DNA of 64,000 nucleotides from positions 620,001-684,000 of the forward strand of contig NZ_CP028561.1 of assembly GCF_002165255.2 (NCBI RefSeq), read 5' to 3'. The DNA is from Acinetobacter sp. WCHA45 (lineage in GTDB: Bacteria > Pseudomonadota > Gammaproteobacteria > Pseudomonadales > Moraxellaceae). Positions 20,417 to 29,268 of the stretch are shown here, piece after piece. The first letter of the stretch is position 1. Every line of letters starts with the position of its first letter. Made by a program: the position numbers and the translations under genes. The notes beneath the pieces are model-generated. The model did no database searches, had not been told where the DNA came from, and was given only the letters and a program-made list of their open reading frames with translations.

Positions 20417-23400
20417 ATGGTGGGTATGAAGGTTTTACAAATATTTGATTTGTTGAAATTACAGTGTACTTATTCTACAAAAATCACGATCGCAATTTTA
20501 TTGTGCATATTCAATATTTCTGTTGCAAATGCTGCTTATCAGCGTGGATACCTGAATTTAGGTTTTGAAACGCCGACCATTGCGACAGGAAGTAATGTTT
20601 GCCGTGTCTATATTAGTAGCACACGTGTACCTGGTTGGTTAACCACACACCCATATGGAAATGAGGGCTTCAGTGGCACATGTTCAATCTCAACCAATGG
20701 TTCAGGGCAACTGATGGAAATGTGGGCTGGCTCAAGAAATATTGATGGTACCAATACAACCCCTACCAACACGATCAAAGCACGGGAAGGCAATCAATTT
20801 GTCGAGTTAAATGCAGATGCTGTTTCTACTATTTCTCAAAATATCTGTTTAGTGAATGGTGAGTCTGTATCTTGGAAATTTAGTCATAATGGGCGTAATA
20901 CTGCTAACGATACGATGTTGTTGCGTGCTGGAGCTCAAACGATCACAACGGTATCGACAAATAAAACTGGGGATGGGCTAGTCACGAGTTGCATGTCAGG
21001 CACGTGTTCTGTATCCAGTGGTTCTGGATCAGGTGTAGGAGCGACAACGGGTTCTACAATTACACGTTGGGCAGACTATAGTGGAACATTCACCTATACA
21101 GGCGCAACAGGGCAAGTGCCAATGGGATTCCATTCGACTTCAGGAACAAGCACCAGCGGAAATTTTTTAGATGCGATACAAATTATTGTAAAACCTATTA
21201 TTGAGTTTAGCTCAGCCAATTATGTTGTACCTGAAAATGGCGGTATAGTGCAGCCGCTTAAGGTTATTGTGGTCGGTGATGTACCGAGTGAGGGTATTTC
21301 ATTAGTCTTTAATGTGAATGATGGCACAGCCCAATTAGGTGTCGATTATAAAATTAATGGTGGAGTTGCAAACACTTTTACCAAGACGATACCACAAGGT
21401 AATTACGGTGCGGGGACCCCTTATGTTCTTGAGGTTCCCGTCGAAATTATTAATGATTTAGTGAATGAAGTTGACGATACATTTAATGTAACCATCAATC
21501 AAAGTAACGATTTTCATATTATGTCATCAAATGATTGCGGAGCATCTGGTAACGGTGTCGCAAACTATGTAATTAAAGATGATGATCAGCCGACAGATAT
21601 GGATTTGAAAGTAGAGAAGAAACAAAGAATAGGTACTTCTGGAAGCTTTGTAGCTGATTCATTGACGATGAATGTAGGAGATACCATTCAGTATCAATTG
21701 GTCATTAGTAATAAAGGTGAAAATGCAGTCAGTGATACGAGTCGGGCAAACTTCAGTGATGCAATACCAAGTAATTTCAATACACTTTCTATACTCAGCA
21801 CAACGAAAGCAAATGGTGCGGTCACTTGTAGTGCAAGCTTTACAGGCAATAATTTAAGTGGGCAGTTTAGTGGTCCCAAAGGTGCAACTTGTACGCTTAT
21901 TATTCAAGCTAGAGCAAATAGCGCAGGGATCATCACCAATACTGCGACAGTGAGTGTACCATCTGCCAACACTGAAATTTTCCCATCTGATAATAGTAGT
22001 AGTGTGCAAGTTGCTATTGCAAAAGCTTTAATTACACTCACAAAATCAACAATAGGTGGCTTAGGTACTTTCGGTTTTACACTAACTGGTACAAGCCAAA
22101 CTTCAGGTTCGATTACAACATTGACTCAGGGTGAAGAATATCAGGTTGATGGTGATACGACGCTGACTGGTGTGCAACCTTTTGTCGTCACAGGAACAGG
22201 TAGCATAACGATTAATGAAAGTAGTCTACCTACTGGCGGGGGATGGAGTTTAACAGGTGCCAGTTGTCGTAACACAGCGGGCAACTCTGTCGGTAGCCGA
22301 TCAGGATCGGTTTATACTCTAACAGCAGCCGATATTAGCAATAATCCAAATTTAAACTGTAACTTTGTGAATACCAAACTCCCAACGGTAAAGATTCAGA
22401 AAATTTCTCAGGGAGGAACGGGAACATTCGATTTTGCGAATAGTAATTTATCCAGTAATTCCAGTAATGTTGCGACAAGTTTACAAGGATCACCTAATAT
22501 TGGAACGGGGACATCGCCTGTTTTAACGGTATTGAATAATGCAACAGATGTTGTTATTAGAGAGTCATCAATTGCGACGGGTTATGCACTAAAATCTGCG
22601 AGTTGTGTTGATTCAAATAGTTTGATTACAGGGAATATTGGTACATTTGGTAATTTCATTACCGATAGAATCACGATTCCTTACACCTATTTAATTACTG
22701 GTGGTGCTGACATTACGTGTACTTTTATTAATAGTAAGCCTAGTTTAATTATTAAAAAAATTAGCCGTGGTGGATTGGGTAAGTTTGATTTTACTGGCAA
22801 TAATGGTATCGCAAATCATTCAATTACGACTACAGCTCAAGATACTGAAACTGTGGGGGAAACACAGTATTTTACTACCCCAAATCCATCAACAGATGCT
22901 GTGATTACTGAAACAAATATTCCAACAGGTTTCCGTCTAACCAATGCAGTTTGCACAGGATTGCCAGCCAGTTCAGTTACTGCGAATTATACCAATGCAA
23001 CAGTTACATTAAATAAAAGTGGTATTGTTTCTGGCGCTGAAATCGTATGTACCTTAACCAATACGCTCACGACTTTAACATTGATAAAAAAATGGGATAA
23101 CGCAGTCGCTGGTGATAGTGTAATCGTGAATAGTATTGGCTTGGATACCAATGCAACCACCGCAGTTTCGGTTGCTGATCAGACAGGGGCAAATAGCACT
23201 ACTGGAACGCCTGTTGTGCTTATGCCGAATATGATTGGTAAAACTGCAACGATTCTTGAGTCATTTAGTAAAGGTGATGCTGCAGATTATAATAGTAGTT
23301 TACTTTGCACAGGCAACAACATCGCACTGAATGGCTTTAAGCTAACGATTCACAATGATGATGCTGCGATTATTTGTACTTTAACCAATAGTCGAAAAAA

Positions 23401-24529
23401 ACTAGTCCTGATTACAGGGCGTATTTTTAACGATAATGGCGGAACGACCAATAATATCTTGAATAATGCTTATAATGCCGTACAAGATGCAAATGAAATC
23501 GGCATTGCAGGGAGTCGTCTCAAACTTGCCAATTGTGCTGGTCTTGAGCTTAATTTTGTGACGATCAGTAATAGTAATGGAGAATATAGTTTTAAAGTTG
23601 AGGACAGCGTTCTAACCAATCCATTTTGTATCGTACAAACAAATTTGTCCGAATATAGTTCTGTCAGCGGAGCGAGTCCAACCGGAAGCTATAACCGAAG
23701 TACGGATACGATTTCACTCCCTAAAACAACAGCAACCAGTTATCCAAATAATAATTTTGGTGATGCAAATCTGAATATCGTACTGACTGAAGATGGGCAA
23801 CACACTATAGCTTCTGGAGACGTCACAGATTATCCGCATCGTCTCAATTCACAAGCTCCAGTACAAATCACTCAGTTCAATCAGTTGTCTACCCAACAAC
23901 CCAACAGTGCCAATGACCAAGTTTGGCAAGCTTTGGTTTATAAAGATACGAACTGTAATGGGAATGTGGATACTGGTGAAACCGTATTTAATCCAACCGT
24001 AGCGAATCCATATACATTACAACCCAATGTAGATCTTTGTTTGGTTCAACGTGTTCATTCACCTACAAATGTCATGACAGGTGCACAGCATGTTTCGACC
24101 TTAGAGACAAGTTATAGTGTGATCTTGGCAAATCCAACACAGACAATTACGGGTCAATCAACTCAACGACAAGATGTCACATTAATTGGTAAAGCGGGTC
24201 TTAGCTTAACTAAAAAGGTACGCGCAGTTGCCAGTTGTCCTTCAACGTCGGCTGATCAAAACCAATTTGCTGTAACGAATCAAGCAAATAATGTCGACCA
24301 TTTAGAGTATGAAATCACCTATAAAAATAATAGTACCAAGCTGCTGAATAATGTGAAAATTAAGGATAGTTTACCTATAGCCACCAGTTTCGGAAGTATG
24401 AGTTGTAATTCAACACCGAATGGTAATAGTTGTAATATCAATCATGTCGGAGATACATTGGAGTGGAACTTGACTGGTGTATTAAATCCCGCAGCGACAG
24501 GAACGGTGAGGTTTTGTGTAAATCAATAA
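20417..24529 (+). CDS. Large secreted multi-domain surface protein (Calx-beta/DUF11/SpaA-like repeats)
   Basis: The 1370-residue protein has a long N-terminal signal peptide ending near ISVANA-AYQRG. Domains, in approximate residues: N-terminal beta domain 40-260; Calx-beta-like 262-380; DUF11-like 393-530; then four prealbumin/SpaA-like units near 536, 654, 773 and 882. Three of these open with a related K(S/I)xxGGxG(T/K)FxF motif, and each closes with C(N/T)(F/L)xN(T/S). An SdrD-B-like segment starts near 993 (GRIFNDNGG), and a second DUF11-like domain at about 1260 forms the end. No LPXTG, autotransporter barrel or other anchor is visible. An adhesin-like role is inferred. ATGs at 20417 (GGGG ribosome site) and 20426 are possible starts. 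Confidence 0.8.
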   Translation: MVGMKVLQIFDLLKLQCTYSTKITIAILLCIFNISVANAAYQRGYLNLGFETPTIATGSNVCRVYISSTRVPGWLTTHPYGNEGFSGTCSISTNGSGQLMEMWAGSRNIDGTNTTPTNTIKAREGNQFVELNADAVSTISQNICLVNGESVSWKFSHNGRNTANDTMLLRAGAQTITTVSTNKTGDGLVTSCMSGTCSVSSGSGSGVGATTGSTITRWADYSGTFTYTGATGQVPMGFHSTSGTSTSGNFLDAIQIIVKPIIEFSSANYVVPENGGIVQPLKVIVVGDVPSEGISLVFNVNDGTAQLGVDYKINGGVANTFTKTIPQGNYGAGTPYVLEVPVEIINDLVNEVDDTFNVTINQSNDFHIMSSNDCGASGNGVANYVIKDDDQPTDMDLKVEKKQRIGTSGSFVADSLTMNVGDTIQYQLVISNKGENAVSDTSRANFSDAIPSNFNTLSILSTTKANGAVTCSASFTGNNLSGQFSGPKGATCTLIIQARANSAGIITNTATVSVPSANTEIFPSDNSSSVQVAIAKALITLTKSTIGGLGTFGFTLTGTSQTSGSITTLTQGEEYQVDGDTTLTGVQPFVVTGTGSITINESSLPTGGGWSLTGASCRNTAGNSVGSRSGSVYTLTAADISNNPNLNCNFVNTKLPTVKIQKISQGGTGTFDFANSNLSSNSSNVATSLQGSPNIGTGTSPVLTVLNNATDVVIRESSIATGYALKSASCVDSNSLITGNIGTFGNFITDRITIPYTYLITGGADITCTFINSKPSLIIKKISRGGLGKFDFTGNNGIANHSITTTAQDTETVGETQYFTTPNPSTDAVITETNIPTGFRLTNAVCTGLPASSVTANYTNATVTLNKSGIVSGAEIVCTLTNTLTTLTLIKKWDNAVAGDSVIVNSIGLDTNATTAVSVADQTGANSTTGTPVVLMPNMIGKTATILESFSKGDAADYNSSLLCTGNNIALNGFKLTIHNDDAAIICTLTNSRKKLVLITGRIFNDNGGTTNNILNNAYNAVQDANEIGIAGSRLKLANCAGLELNFVTISNSNGEYSFKVEDSVLTNPFCIVQTNLSEYSSVSGASPTGSYNRSTDTISLPKTTATSYPNNNFGDANLNIVLTEDGQHTIASGDVTDYPHRLNSQAPVQITQFNQLSTQQPNSANDQVWQALVYKDTNCNGNVDTGETVFNPTVANPYTLQPNVDLCLVQRVHSPTNVMTGAQHVSTLETSYSVILANPTQTITGQSTQRQDVTLIGKAGLSLTKKVRAVASCPSTSADQNQFAVTNQANNVDHLEYEITYKNNSTKLLNNVKIKDSLPIATSFGSMSCNSTPNGNSCNINHVGDTLEWNLTGVLNPAATGTVRFCVNQ

Positions 24530-24568
24530 CATCAATCTAGGTTGAATGATAAAAATGATTTTGGTGAT

Positions 24569-25438
24569 TTATGTTTTTAAACGGCCTTGTAGCCCACCTG
24601 TATGAATCGCCAAAATCCTTGTATTTGCTGGAAAGTGGTTATGTTGAATTAAATCGAACACCCCCATCATCATCTTAGCGGTATAGACTTGTTCTAAAGG
24701 AATTGCATATTGCTGTTCAAATTGCTGCATAAATTGTAGTAGTTCATCAGTAGTTTTTGCATAACCCCCACAACAATAGGCATCGGTTAATCTCCAATTG
24801 GTTTTAGTGGTCCACTGTTGAACATCGCGTTGTAAAAAATTCCCTTTTAATGCAGAAAAACCCACTATTTGTTGTTGATTTGAACTACTTTCAATCAGTC
24901 CTGCAATTGTTCCACCAGTTCCAACGGCACAGCAAATGACATCATAATTCTTTCGGTCATCTTCGCTCAGAATTTCCTGTGTTCCTTGCAGAGCAAATGC
25001 ATTCGTTCCACCTTCTGGAATAATAAAGGCTTGAGGATATTGCCGTTGTAATTGTTGTAAATATTCAACATCATGGCGTAGCCGATATTCGGCTCGGCTG
25101 ACAAAATGCAGTTGCATGCCAAAATCTTGTGCTGTCTGTAGGGTAGGGTTTAAGTCTTGGGTCGCAAGTTCTTCACCACGAATCACACCAATGCTTTGAA
25201 AGCCAAAGCGTTGAGCTGCATAAGCCGTTGTTGCAATATGATTGGAGAATGCACCACCAAAGGTGAGAACTTGACGTAAACCTTGTTGTTGGGCTGCGGA
25301 AAAATTGTATTTGAGTTTAAAAAACTTGTTGCCCGAAATCTGGGGATGAATCTGATCAAGGCGTTTGATGGTCAGTTGAACATGCTGGGGAAGTTCTAAT
25401 GTTTGATAAGTGGTAGGAAAAGCAATGTGATCAAACAT
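24569..25438 (-). CDS. PLP-dependent ACC deaminase/D-cysteine desulfhydrase family protein
   Basis: The 289-residue fold-type II PLP enzyme has the PLP lysine in SGNKFFKLKYN, a substrate-binding motif TFGGAFSNHI, the phosphate loop AVGTGGTIAGL and the C-terminal HTGGLQGR. The family includes 1-aminocyclopropane-1-carboxylate deaminase and D-cysteine desulfhydrase; sequence alone does not say which. I use the ATG at 25438, giving MFDHIAFPT. A GTG 30 bases upstream is in frame but would add residues not typical of the family. Confidence 0.85.
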   Translation of the reverse strand: MFDHIAFPTTYQTLELPQHVQLTIKRLDQIHPQISGNKFFKLKYNFSAAQQQGLRQVLTFGGAFSNHIATTAYAAQRFGFQSIGVIRGEELATQDLNPTLQTAQDFGMQLHFVSRAEYRLRHDVEYLQQLQRQYPQAFIIPEGGTNAFALQGTQEILSEDDRKNYDVICCAVGTGGTIAGLIESSSNQQQIVGFSALKGNFLQRDVQQWTTKTNWRLTDAYCCGGYAKTTDELLQFMQQFEQQYAIPLEQVYTAKMMMGVFDLIQHNHFPANTRILAIHTGGLQGRLKT

Positions 25439-25505
25439 TTTTTGCGAACGAGAAATGAATTTGACCACATTGTAAATGTATTTGATTGAGAATGTCAGTG
25501 TTGGT

Positions 25506-25701
25506 TTATGAGTCGGTATCCACCGACGTGATCACCGACATACCAGGGCGTAGATTTTCGATCCCTTTTTGATTCGGATCAATGGTGATACGTACCGCTA
25601 TACGTTGAACGACTTTGGTAAAATTTCCTGTGGGATTGTCAGGTTTAAGTACACTGAACTCTGAACCCGCAGCGGGGGGAAATCTGTTCCACATGGCCTG
25701 G
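25506..25701 (-). pseudogene. C-terminal remnant of an EmrA/HlyD-family membrane fusion protein
   Basis: About 65 codons remain. The stretch SEFSVLKPDN followed by PTGNFTKVVQRIAVRI is the conserved C-terminal beta segment of EmrA-type efflux adaptor proteins, ending NLRPGMSVITSVDTDS. The upstream residues GHVEQISP are in a different frame: a run of six C (minus strand) where five would keep the frame joins them to AAGSEF. The rest of the gene is replaced by a truncated IS4 element, so the gene is dead. No partner exporter gene remains nearby. Confidence 0.8.
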
Positions 25702-26079
25702 TTCATTGAGCAATGTCCAAACAATAGGTATCGCTATTCCACGATAGACGATGGCTAACATCAAGATATTGATATCTCGTTTTCCCCATTTCCAGTTGGT
25801 GCTATCCAAAGTTAATTGGACTTTATCGAATGAAAATATATTGAAAATTAACTGAGAAATTTGACGATAATCGAAATACTGATCTGCAAAGAAGCGTTGT
25901 ATACGTCGATAAAATGATTGTGGTAAGCACGTGATGGGTAAGGCTTTGGATGCAGAAGAAAGATTACATGTCTGTTTTACAATTAATGCAAGCATAATCA
26001 GTGTAAAACATTTTGCATGTGACTTGTTCTACTTTAGATATTTGTTTAAGATGAGATGTAACTCATTGAAATGTGTCAT
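25702..26079 (-). pseudogene. IS4-family transposase, N-terminal fragment with an in-frame stop
   Basis: Reading from ATG at 26079 the frame gives MTHFNELHLILNKYLK, then a TAG, then continues in the same frame through LALIVKQTCNLSSASKALPI, SFYRRIQRFF, QLTLDSTNWKWGKRDIN and IVYRGIAIPIVWTLLN. The LTLD-TNWKWG segment contains the first catalytic Asp of IS4 DDE transposases. The later catalytic residues are absent. The internal stop and the truncation make it non-functional. Confidence 0.8.
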
Positions 26080-26128
26080 CATATTCGTCGTTAGAAAACA
26101 AGTATTATGCCATTATTTCAATGAGTTA
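26059..26128. repeat. Perfect 14-bp inverted repeat around the IS4 transposase start
   Basis: TAACTCATTGAAAT (26059-26072) and ATTTCAATGAGTTA (26115-26128), separated by 42 bases. The transposase ATG (26079, minus strand) lies in the loop next to one arm. In IS10 and IS50 similar structures block translation from read-through transcripts; that role here is inferred. Confidence 0.6.
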
Positions 26129-26191
26129 TATTTTTTGTCGTGTACAAAGTTAAATTTTAATTAATTCTGGATATGAAAACTAAGGAATTCT

Positions 26192-26518
26192 ATGGAAGTA
26201 AATGGTTTACTATCATTAACACTGAATGCTGTTATCTGTACAATTATTGGATTTTTTATTATTGGTAAAATACTGGAGAAAATTAAAAATAAGAATAAAA
26301 CTTTTGCTGCCATATATTCTTTTATATTATTTACTATTATAAGCTTTTTAGCTCTCACGTTCATAGACTATAAGAATAATAGGATTCCACTTGAGTTAGA
26401 TGCTTTTATTAAAAAAATTTCATTTGTATTCATAGATAGTATGGCTCTTTCTTTAATAATATGTATATTTTTTTCATTTATGATACTAATTCTATATGTT
26501 TTTGATCATAAAAAATAG
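26192..26518 (+). CDS. Hypothetical small inner-membrane protein
   Basis: The 108-residue protein has three hydrophobic helices (about residues 6-26, 39-58 and 82-104) and a basic loop KILEKIKNKNK. The AAGGA ribosome site is well placed 5 bases before the ATG. The codons are markedly more A/T-rich than those of flanking genes. No family recognised. It sits between a dead IS4 fragment and a dead peptidase gene, so it may be a surviving piece of an acquired cassette. Confidence 0.5.
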   Translation: MEVNGLLSLTLNAVICTIIGFFIIGKILEKIKNKNKTFAAIYSFILFTIISFLALTFIDYKNNRIPLELDAFIKKISFVFIDSMALSLIICIFFSFMILILYVFDHKK

Positions 26519-26558
26519 GAATATATATGAAATACAACATACTTACTAAGAATTATTT

Positions 26559-26852
26559 ATGAATAAGCTTTTCATTAGCCTAATATTAATGACACAATTC
26601 ACTCATGCAAATCCCATTTACTTCAATCACTACCACAATTAGATTAAAGTAAAATCATGGAAACAAATCCGTGATCATAATATCGTAAAACAAGATCTTG
26701 ATTTTTCTTGCGGTGTTGCATCGATTGCAACCCATTCTTAATGGTTATTACAACCAAAAAGTAACTGAAGAAGAAGTTTTAAAAATCATGGATAAGGGTG
26801 ACCTTATGGCATCCTTTGACGATATGCAGAAAGCATTAAATAAATTAGGGGT
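26559..26852 (+). pseudogene. Broken C39-family peptidase gene
   Basis: From ATG at 26559 the frame encodes a signal peptide-like start (MNKLFISLILMTQFTHANPI), then a premature TAG at about 26640. The same frame resumes with SWKQIRDHNIVKQDLDFSCG, where the Cys of FSCG is the expected C39 catalytic cysteine. One extra C after GCAACC shifts the frame; with it removed the reading continues ILNGYYNQKVTEEEVLKIMD and on to QKALNKLG. The gene is then cut off by the IS1 element. The catalytic His and Asp part is missing. Confidence 0.7.
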
Positions 26853-27610
26853 GGTATTTCAAAAAGTATGCTGACATTAAAGGGAGCCATTATTGATGTA
26901 AAAAAAGGTTAAGTCGAAAGCTTTAAAATGGTTTTCAATTTTTTTTGAAAAATTACAACTCCTTCTAAAACGACGCCTAATTCGATGCCTTATTTTGCAA
27001 TTATTACCTTCAATACCTACAGTAAAAAATTTACCAATACTTTGCTTGCAGTTTTTAAAAGCAGTTATGAAACTGTCCCAATGATCACTTGCAATTCGGG
27101 TGTAGTGAATACCTAATTGTTTAAGCTTTGTCTTCAATCGTTGAACTGTAGCTAAGTCTCTTTTACCCCAAACATAAGCAACAATCTCACCTGTTTCTCG
27201 ATGGAAGGCGTAAATAAGCCATTGTTTATTATTTTTATTTCCCACAAAAGTCCAAAACTCATCAACTTCAAGAGACTCATAATGACTTTGTTTAGGCTGA
27301 ATTTGGTAGGTCGATTCGGTTAAAGTACGTAAAACTTTACCGATACTGATTCGCTCAACTTCAGCGATATCTCGTATACCACTACCTCTGACCATCAACT
27401 GTAATATTTTTCGAGTAATGCCTGAATTACATCCTAGATAGCTCAGAGCATGGTCACCAATAAACTGACGTTTACAGTCTTTGCACTGATAGTTTTGTTT
27501 CCCATCTACTTTGATGCCATTTTTCTTTATACTGTCACCGAGGCAGGTTGGACATTTGATTTCTAGAGTTATTCGCATTTCTCTATTTTATCAAAATAAG
27601 TTGAATAACC
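26853..27610 (-). mobile_element. IS1-family insertion sequence (about 758 bp)
   Basis: The ends start GGTATTTCAA (left) and, read inward on the minus strand, GGTTATTCAA (right), which agree at 8 of 10 positions and begin with the GGT typical of IS1. Length is close to the 768 bp of IS1. It contains one transposase gene. The flanking 8-9 bases (ATTAGGGGT on the left, ATAGGGCAG on the right) are not identical, so no target duplication is seen, which suggests a later deletion or recombination at one end. Confidence 0.75.
26877..27578 (-). CDS. IS1-family transposase
   Basis: The 233-residue protein has an N-terminal zinc-ribbon (CPTC and CKDC pairs), a helix-turn-helix region, and a DDE-type core with DEFWTFVGNK and SDHWDSF. 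The C-terminal stretch RHRIRRRFRRSCNFSKKIEN then HFKAFDLTFFYINNG is typical of IS1. It is encoded in one continuous frame, unlike E. coli IS1, which needs a frameshift. The gene appears complete and may be active. Confidence 0.9.
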   Translation of the reverse strand: MRITLEIKCPTCLGDSIKKNGIKVDGKQNYQCKDCKRQFIGDHALSYLGCNSGITRKILQLMVRGSGIRDIAEVERISIGKVLRTLTESTYQIQPKQSHYESLEVDEFWTFVGNKNNKQWLIYAFHRETGEIVAYVWGKRDLATVQRLKTKLKQLGIHYTRIASDHWDSFITAFKNCKQSIGKFFTVGIEGNNCKIRHRIRRRFRRSCNFSKKIENHFKAFDLTFFYINNGSL

Positions 27611-27640
27611 ATAGGGCAGCAATTTACCCTATGGCTTTTT
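27609..27640 (-). terminator. Terminator hairpin of ohyA, T-tract lost to IS1
   Basis: CCATAGGG and CCCTATGG form an 8-bp stem with a 10-base loop just after the ohyA stop. On the minus strand the hairpin runs straight into the IS1 end (GGTTATTC) instead of a T-run. On the plus strand it is followed by CTTTTT. The IS1 border falls on the last two G of the stem. Confidence 0.6.
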
Positions 27641-27645
27641 AAAGT

Positions 27646-29268
27646 TTAATGAAAAACTGCTTCCAAAGCATTTAAGCCAACTTTAGGATCGAGTAAACCA
27701 TTATAAATCTCTGGAATTTCACGTTCGACACCTAAGAGTTGATAAATGGCAATCATGGCACAACGTACGGAATATTCCACAGTGAAAACCACATCATCTT
27801 CAAGCTCTACGAATTGACCTAAGAAAGCAAAGTTGACCGCATTTTCTGGAATGACCAATGGGCGATCACCTGCTTTACGACATGCAAATAGGGCAGAGGC
27901 ATAAGGCATCATCACCGTGGTAATGTCGGTATGTGCCAACACATGATCCAAGATGTCATCGAAACCAAGTTGATGAATCAACTCAATTAAAATCTCTTGA
28001 CCTGTGGCTTCACTCATTGGTTTTTTAATGTAATCGCCGATATAGTCAATTTCAAAACCATAACCCCATAAGGTAAATTTGCCTTCTGGTAAGTCAGCAA
28101 AATGCGGTTGAGCTGGAACGACCACAGATAGATGCCAACCAGATTCAAACCAAGTCATCAATGCACCTGTACCGGGTTCATTTCCTGTGTAATCAATAAT
28201 CCGTTTTAGTAGCACATCATCATGCATGGTGAGCGTAAAGGATTTCCATTTATGCTCATCAATGTTGCCATAAAAGGTCATTGGGCGACCAAAATCAGGG
28301 GCTTTTTGAGCCAATGTTTCCCACAAACGCCAGCCATGATCTTGTCGGTCACGAATCAGCTCAGGAACATCGAATTTATCGCCATAACGTGAGTCAGCCG
28401 TAATCGAACCTAAAGTAAAGAGCGCAAGATCATGCTCACCCAGTTGAATTTGTTCAGTGCCTTCTGGAATGTTGACATAAAGTTGGGTTGCCTTACGTTC
28501 CTTCGTTTGGGCATCTTCGACAAAGTCTGCATCTGTGACATAACTACCGAAACGAACATCAACGCCTTGTTCCACCAACCAGCGTTGTAGAGGATGAATC
28601 ATTGAATCATATTGATTGTATTTAGTTCGTTTCACACCTGCTAAGGTATGGATGCGTGGTAATTCTTGAATGAAACGTAGAAAATAACGGCGTAATTCCG
28701 CTGCGCTATGCCATTTTTGAAAGGCAAACGTGGTTCGCCACATCCGCCAAAAATTACTTTGGAAAAATGCATCATCAAAAAATTCATCAATACGGCGACT
28801 ACCGATACGATCTTCTTTTAATGCCAGTAGACGTAACATTTGAGCACGGTTGAGCGTTGATAATCCCAATTTTTGAGCTTCTGCAATAATATGATTTGAG
28901 TCGATCAAACGTGCTTGAGCATTGGTTTTAACTTGTTCGTTAAATTCACGACATTCTTCACGAACAGAAATGTCTGGATTTTCTAAAGATGGGATGCTTG
29001 AAAATAAATCCCAAGTACACAAATAAGTCTCATCAGTTAGCATACGTCCACCACGTGTGACCCATGCTTGGTTCGGATTAAGCGGATTATGTCCACCGTC
29101 CATCGAACCACCAGAAACATTCAATTCTTCTAAAATATGGATATGTTCGGCTGGCACTTTAGCATCACGAATCGCAAAAGCAGCAGCAGCCATACCAGCT
29201 ATGCCTCCACCTACAATCCAAAGATGTGATTTAGAGCGGTCTAATGTTTTCAGTCTTTTATTTTGCAT
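27646..29268 (-). CDS. ohyA: Oleate hydratase
   Basis: The 540-residue FAD-dependent enzyme adds water to the cis-9 double bond of unsaturated fatty acids to give 10-hydroxy acids. The FAD-binding motif is GGGIAGMAAAAFAIRD. Family stretches are GGSMDGGHNP, YLCTWDLFSSIPSLENP, FQKWHSAAELRRYFLRF and FLGQFVELEDDVVFTVEYSV. I use the ATG at 29268, which has GAGG 8 bases upstream; an ATG 14 codons earlier lacks one. A role in detoxifying host or environmental fatty acids is inferred from the family. Confidence 0.94.
   Translation of the reverse strand: MQNKRLKTLDRSKSHLWIVGGGIAGMAAAAFAIRDAKVPAEHIHILEELNVSGGSMDGGHNPLNPNQAWVTRGGRMLTDETYLCTWDLFSSIPSLENPDISVREECREFNEQVKTNAQARLIDSNHIIAEAQKLGLSTLNRAQMLRLLALKEDRIGSRRIDEFFDDAFFQSNFWRMWRTTFAFQKWHSAAELRRYFLRFIQELPRIHTLAGVKRTKYNQYDSMIHPLQRWLVEQGVDVRFGSYVTDADFVEDAQTKERKATQLYVNIPEGTEQIQLGEHDLALFTLGSITADSRYGDKFDVPELIRDRQDHGWRLWETLAQKAPDFGRPMTFYGNIDEHKWKSFTLTMHDDVLLKRIIDYTGNEPGTGALMTWFESGWHLSVVVPAQPHFADLPEGKFTLWGYGFEIDYIGDYIKKPMSEATGQEILIELIHQLGFDDILDHVLAHTDITTVMMPYASALFACRKAGDRPLVIPENAVNFAFLGQFVELEDDVVFTVEYSVRCAMIAIYQLLGVEREIPEIYNGLLDPKVGLNALEAVFH

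Larger units (their letters stand above)
25702..26149 (-). mobile_element. Truncated IS4-family insertion sequence (ISAba1-like end)
   Basis: About 450 bases of the transposase-proximal end remain. The outer end at 26149 reads, on the minus strand, CTTTGTACACGACAAA, very like the ISAba1 terminal repeat as I recall it (CTCTGTACACGACAAA). The inner end stops abruptly inside the transposase and abuts the HlyD remnant at about 25702. The second terminal repeat is missing, so the element cannot move by itself. Confidence 0.75.

Noticed and set aside
25931..26164. 77-codon plus-strand frame across the IS4 remnant
   Set aside because: It is antisense to the transposase fragment, whose reading frame is recognisable; no ribosome site.
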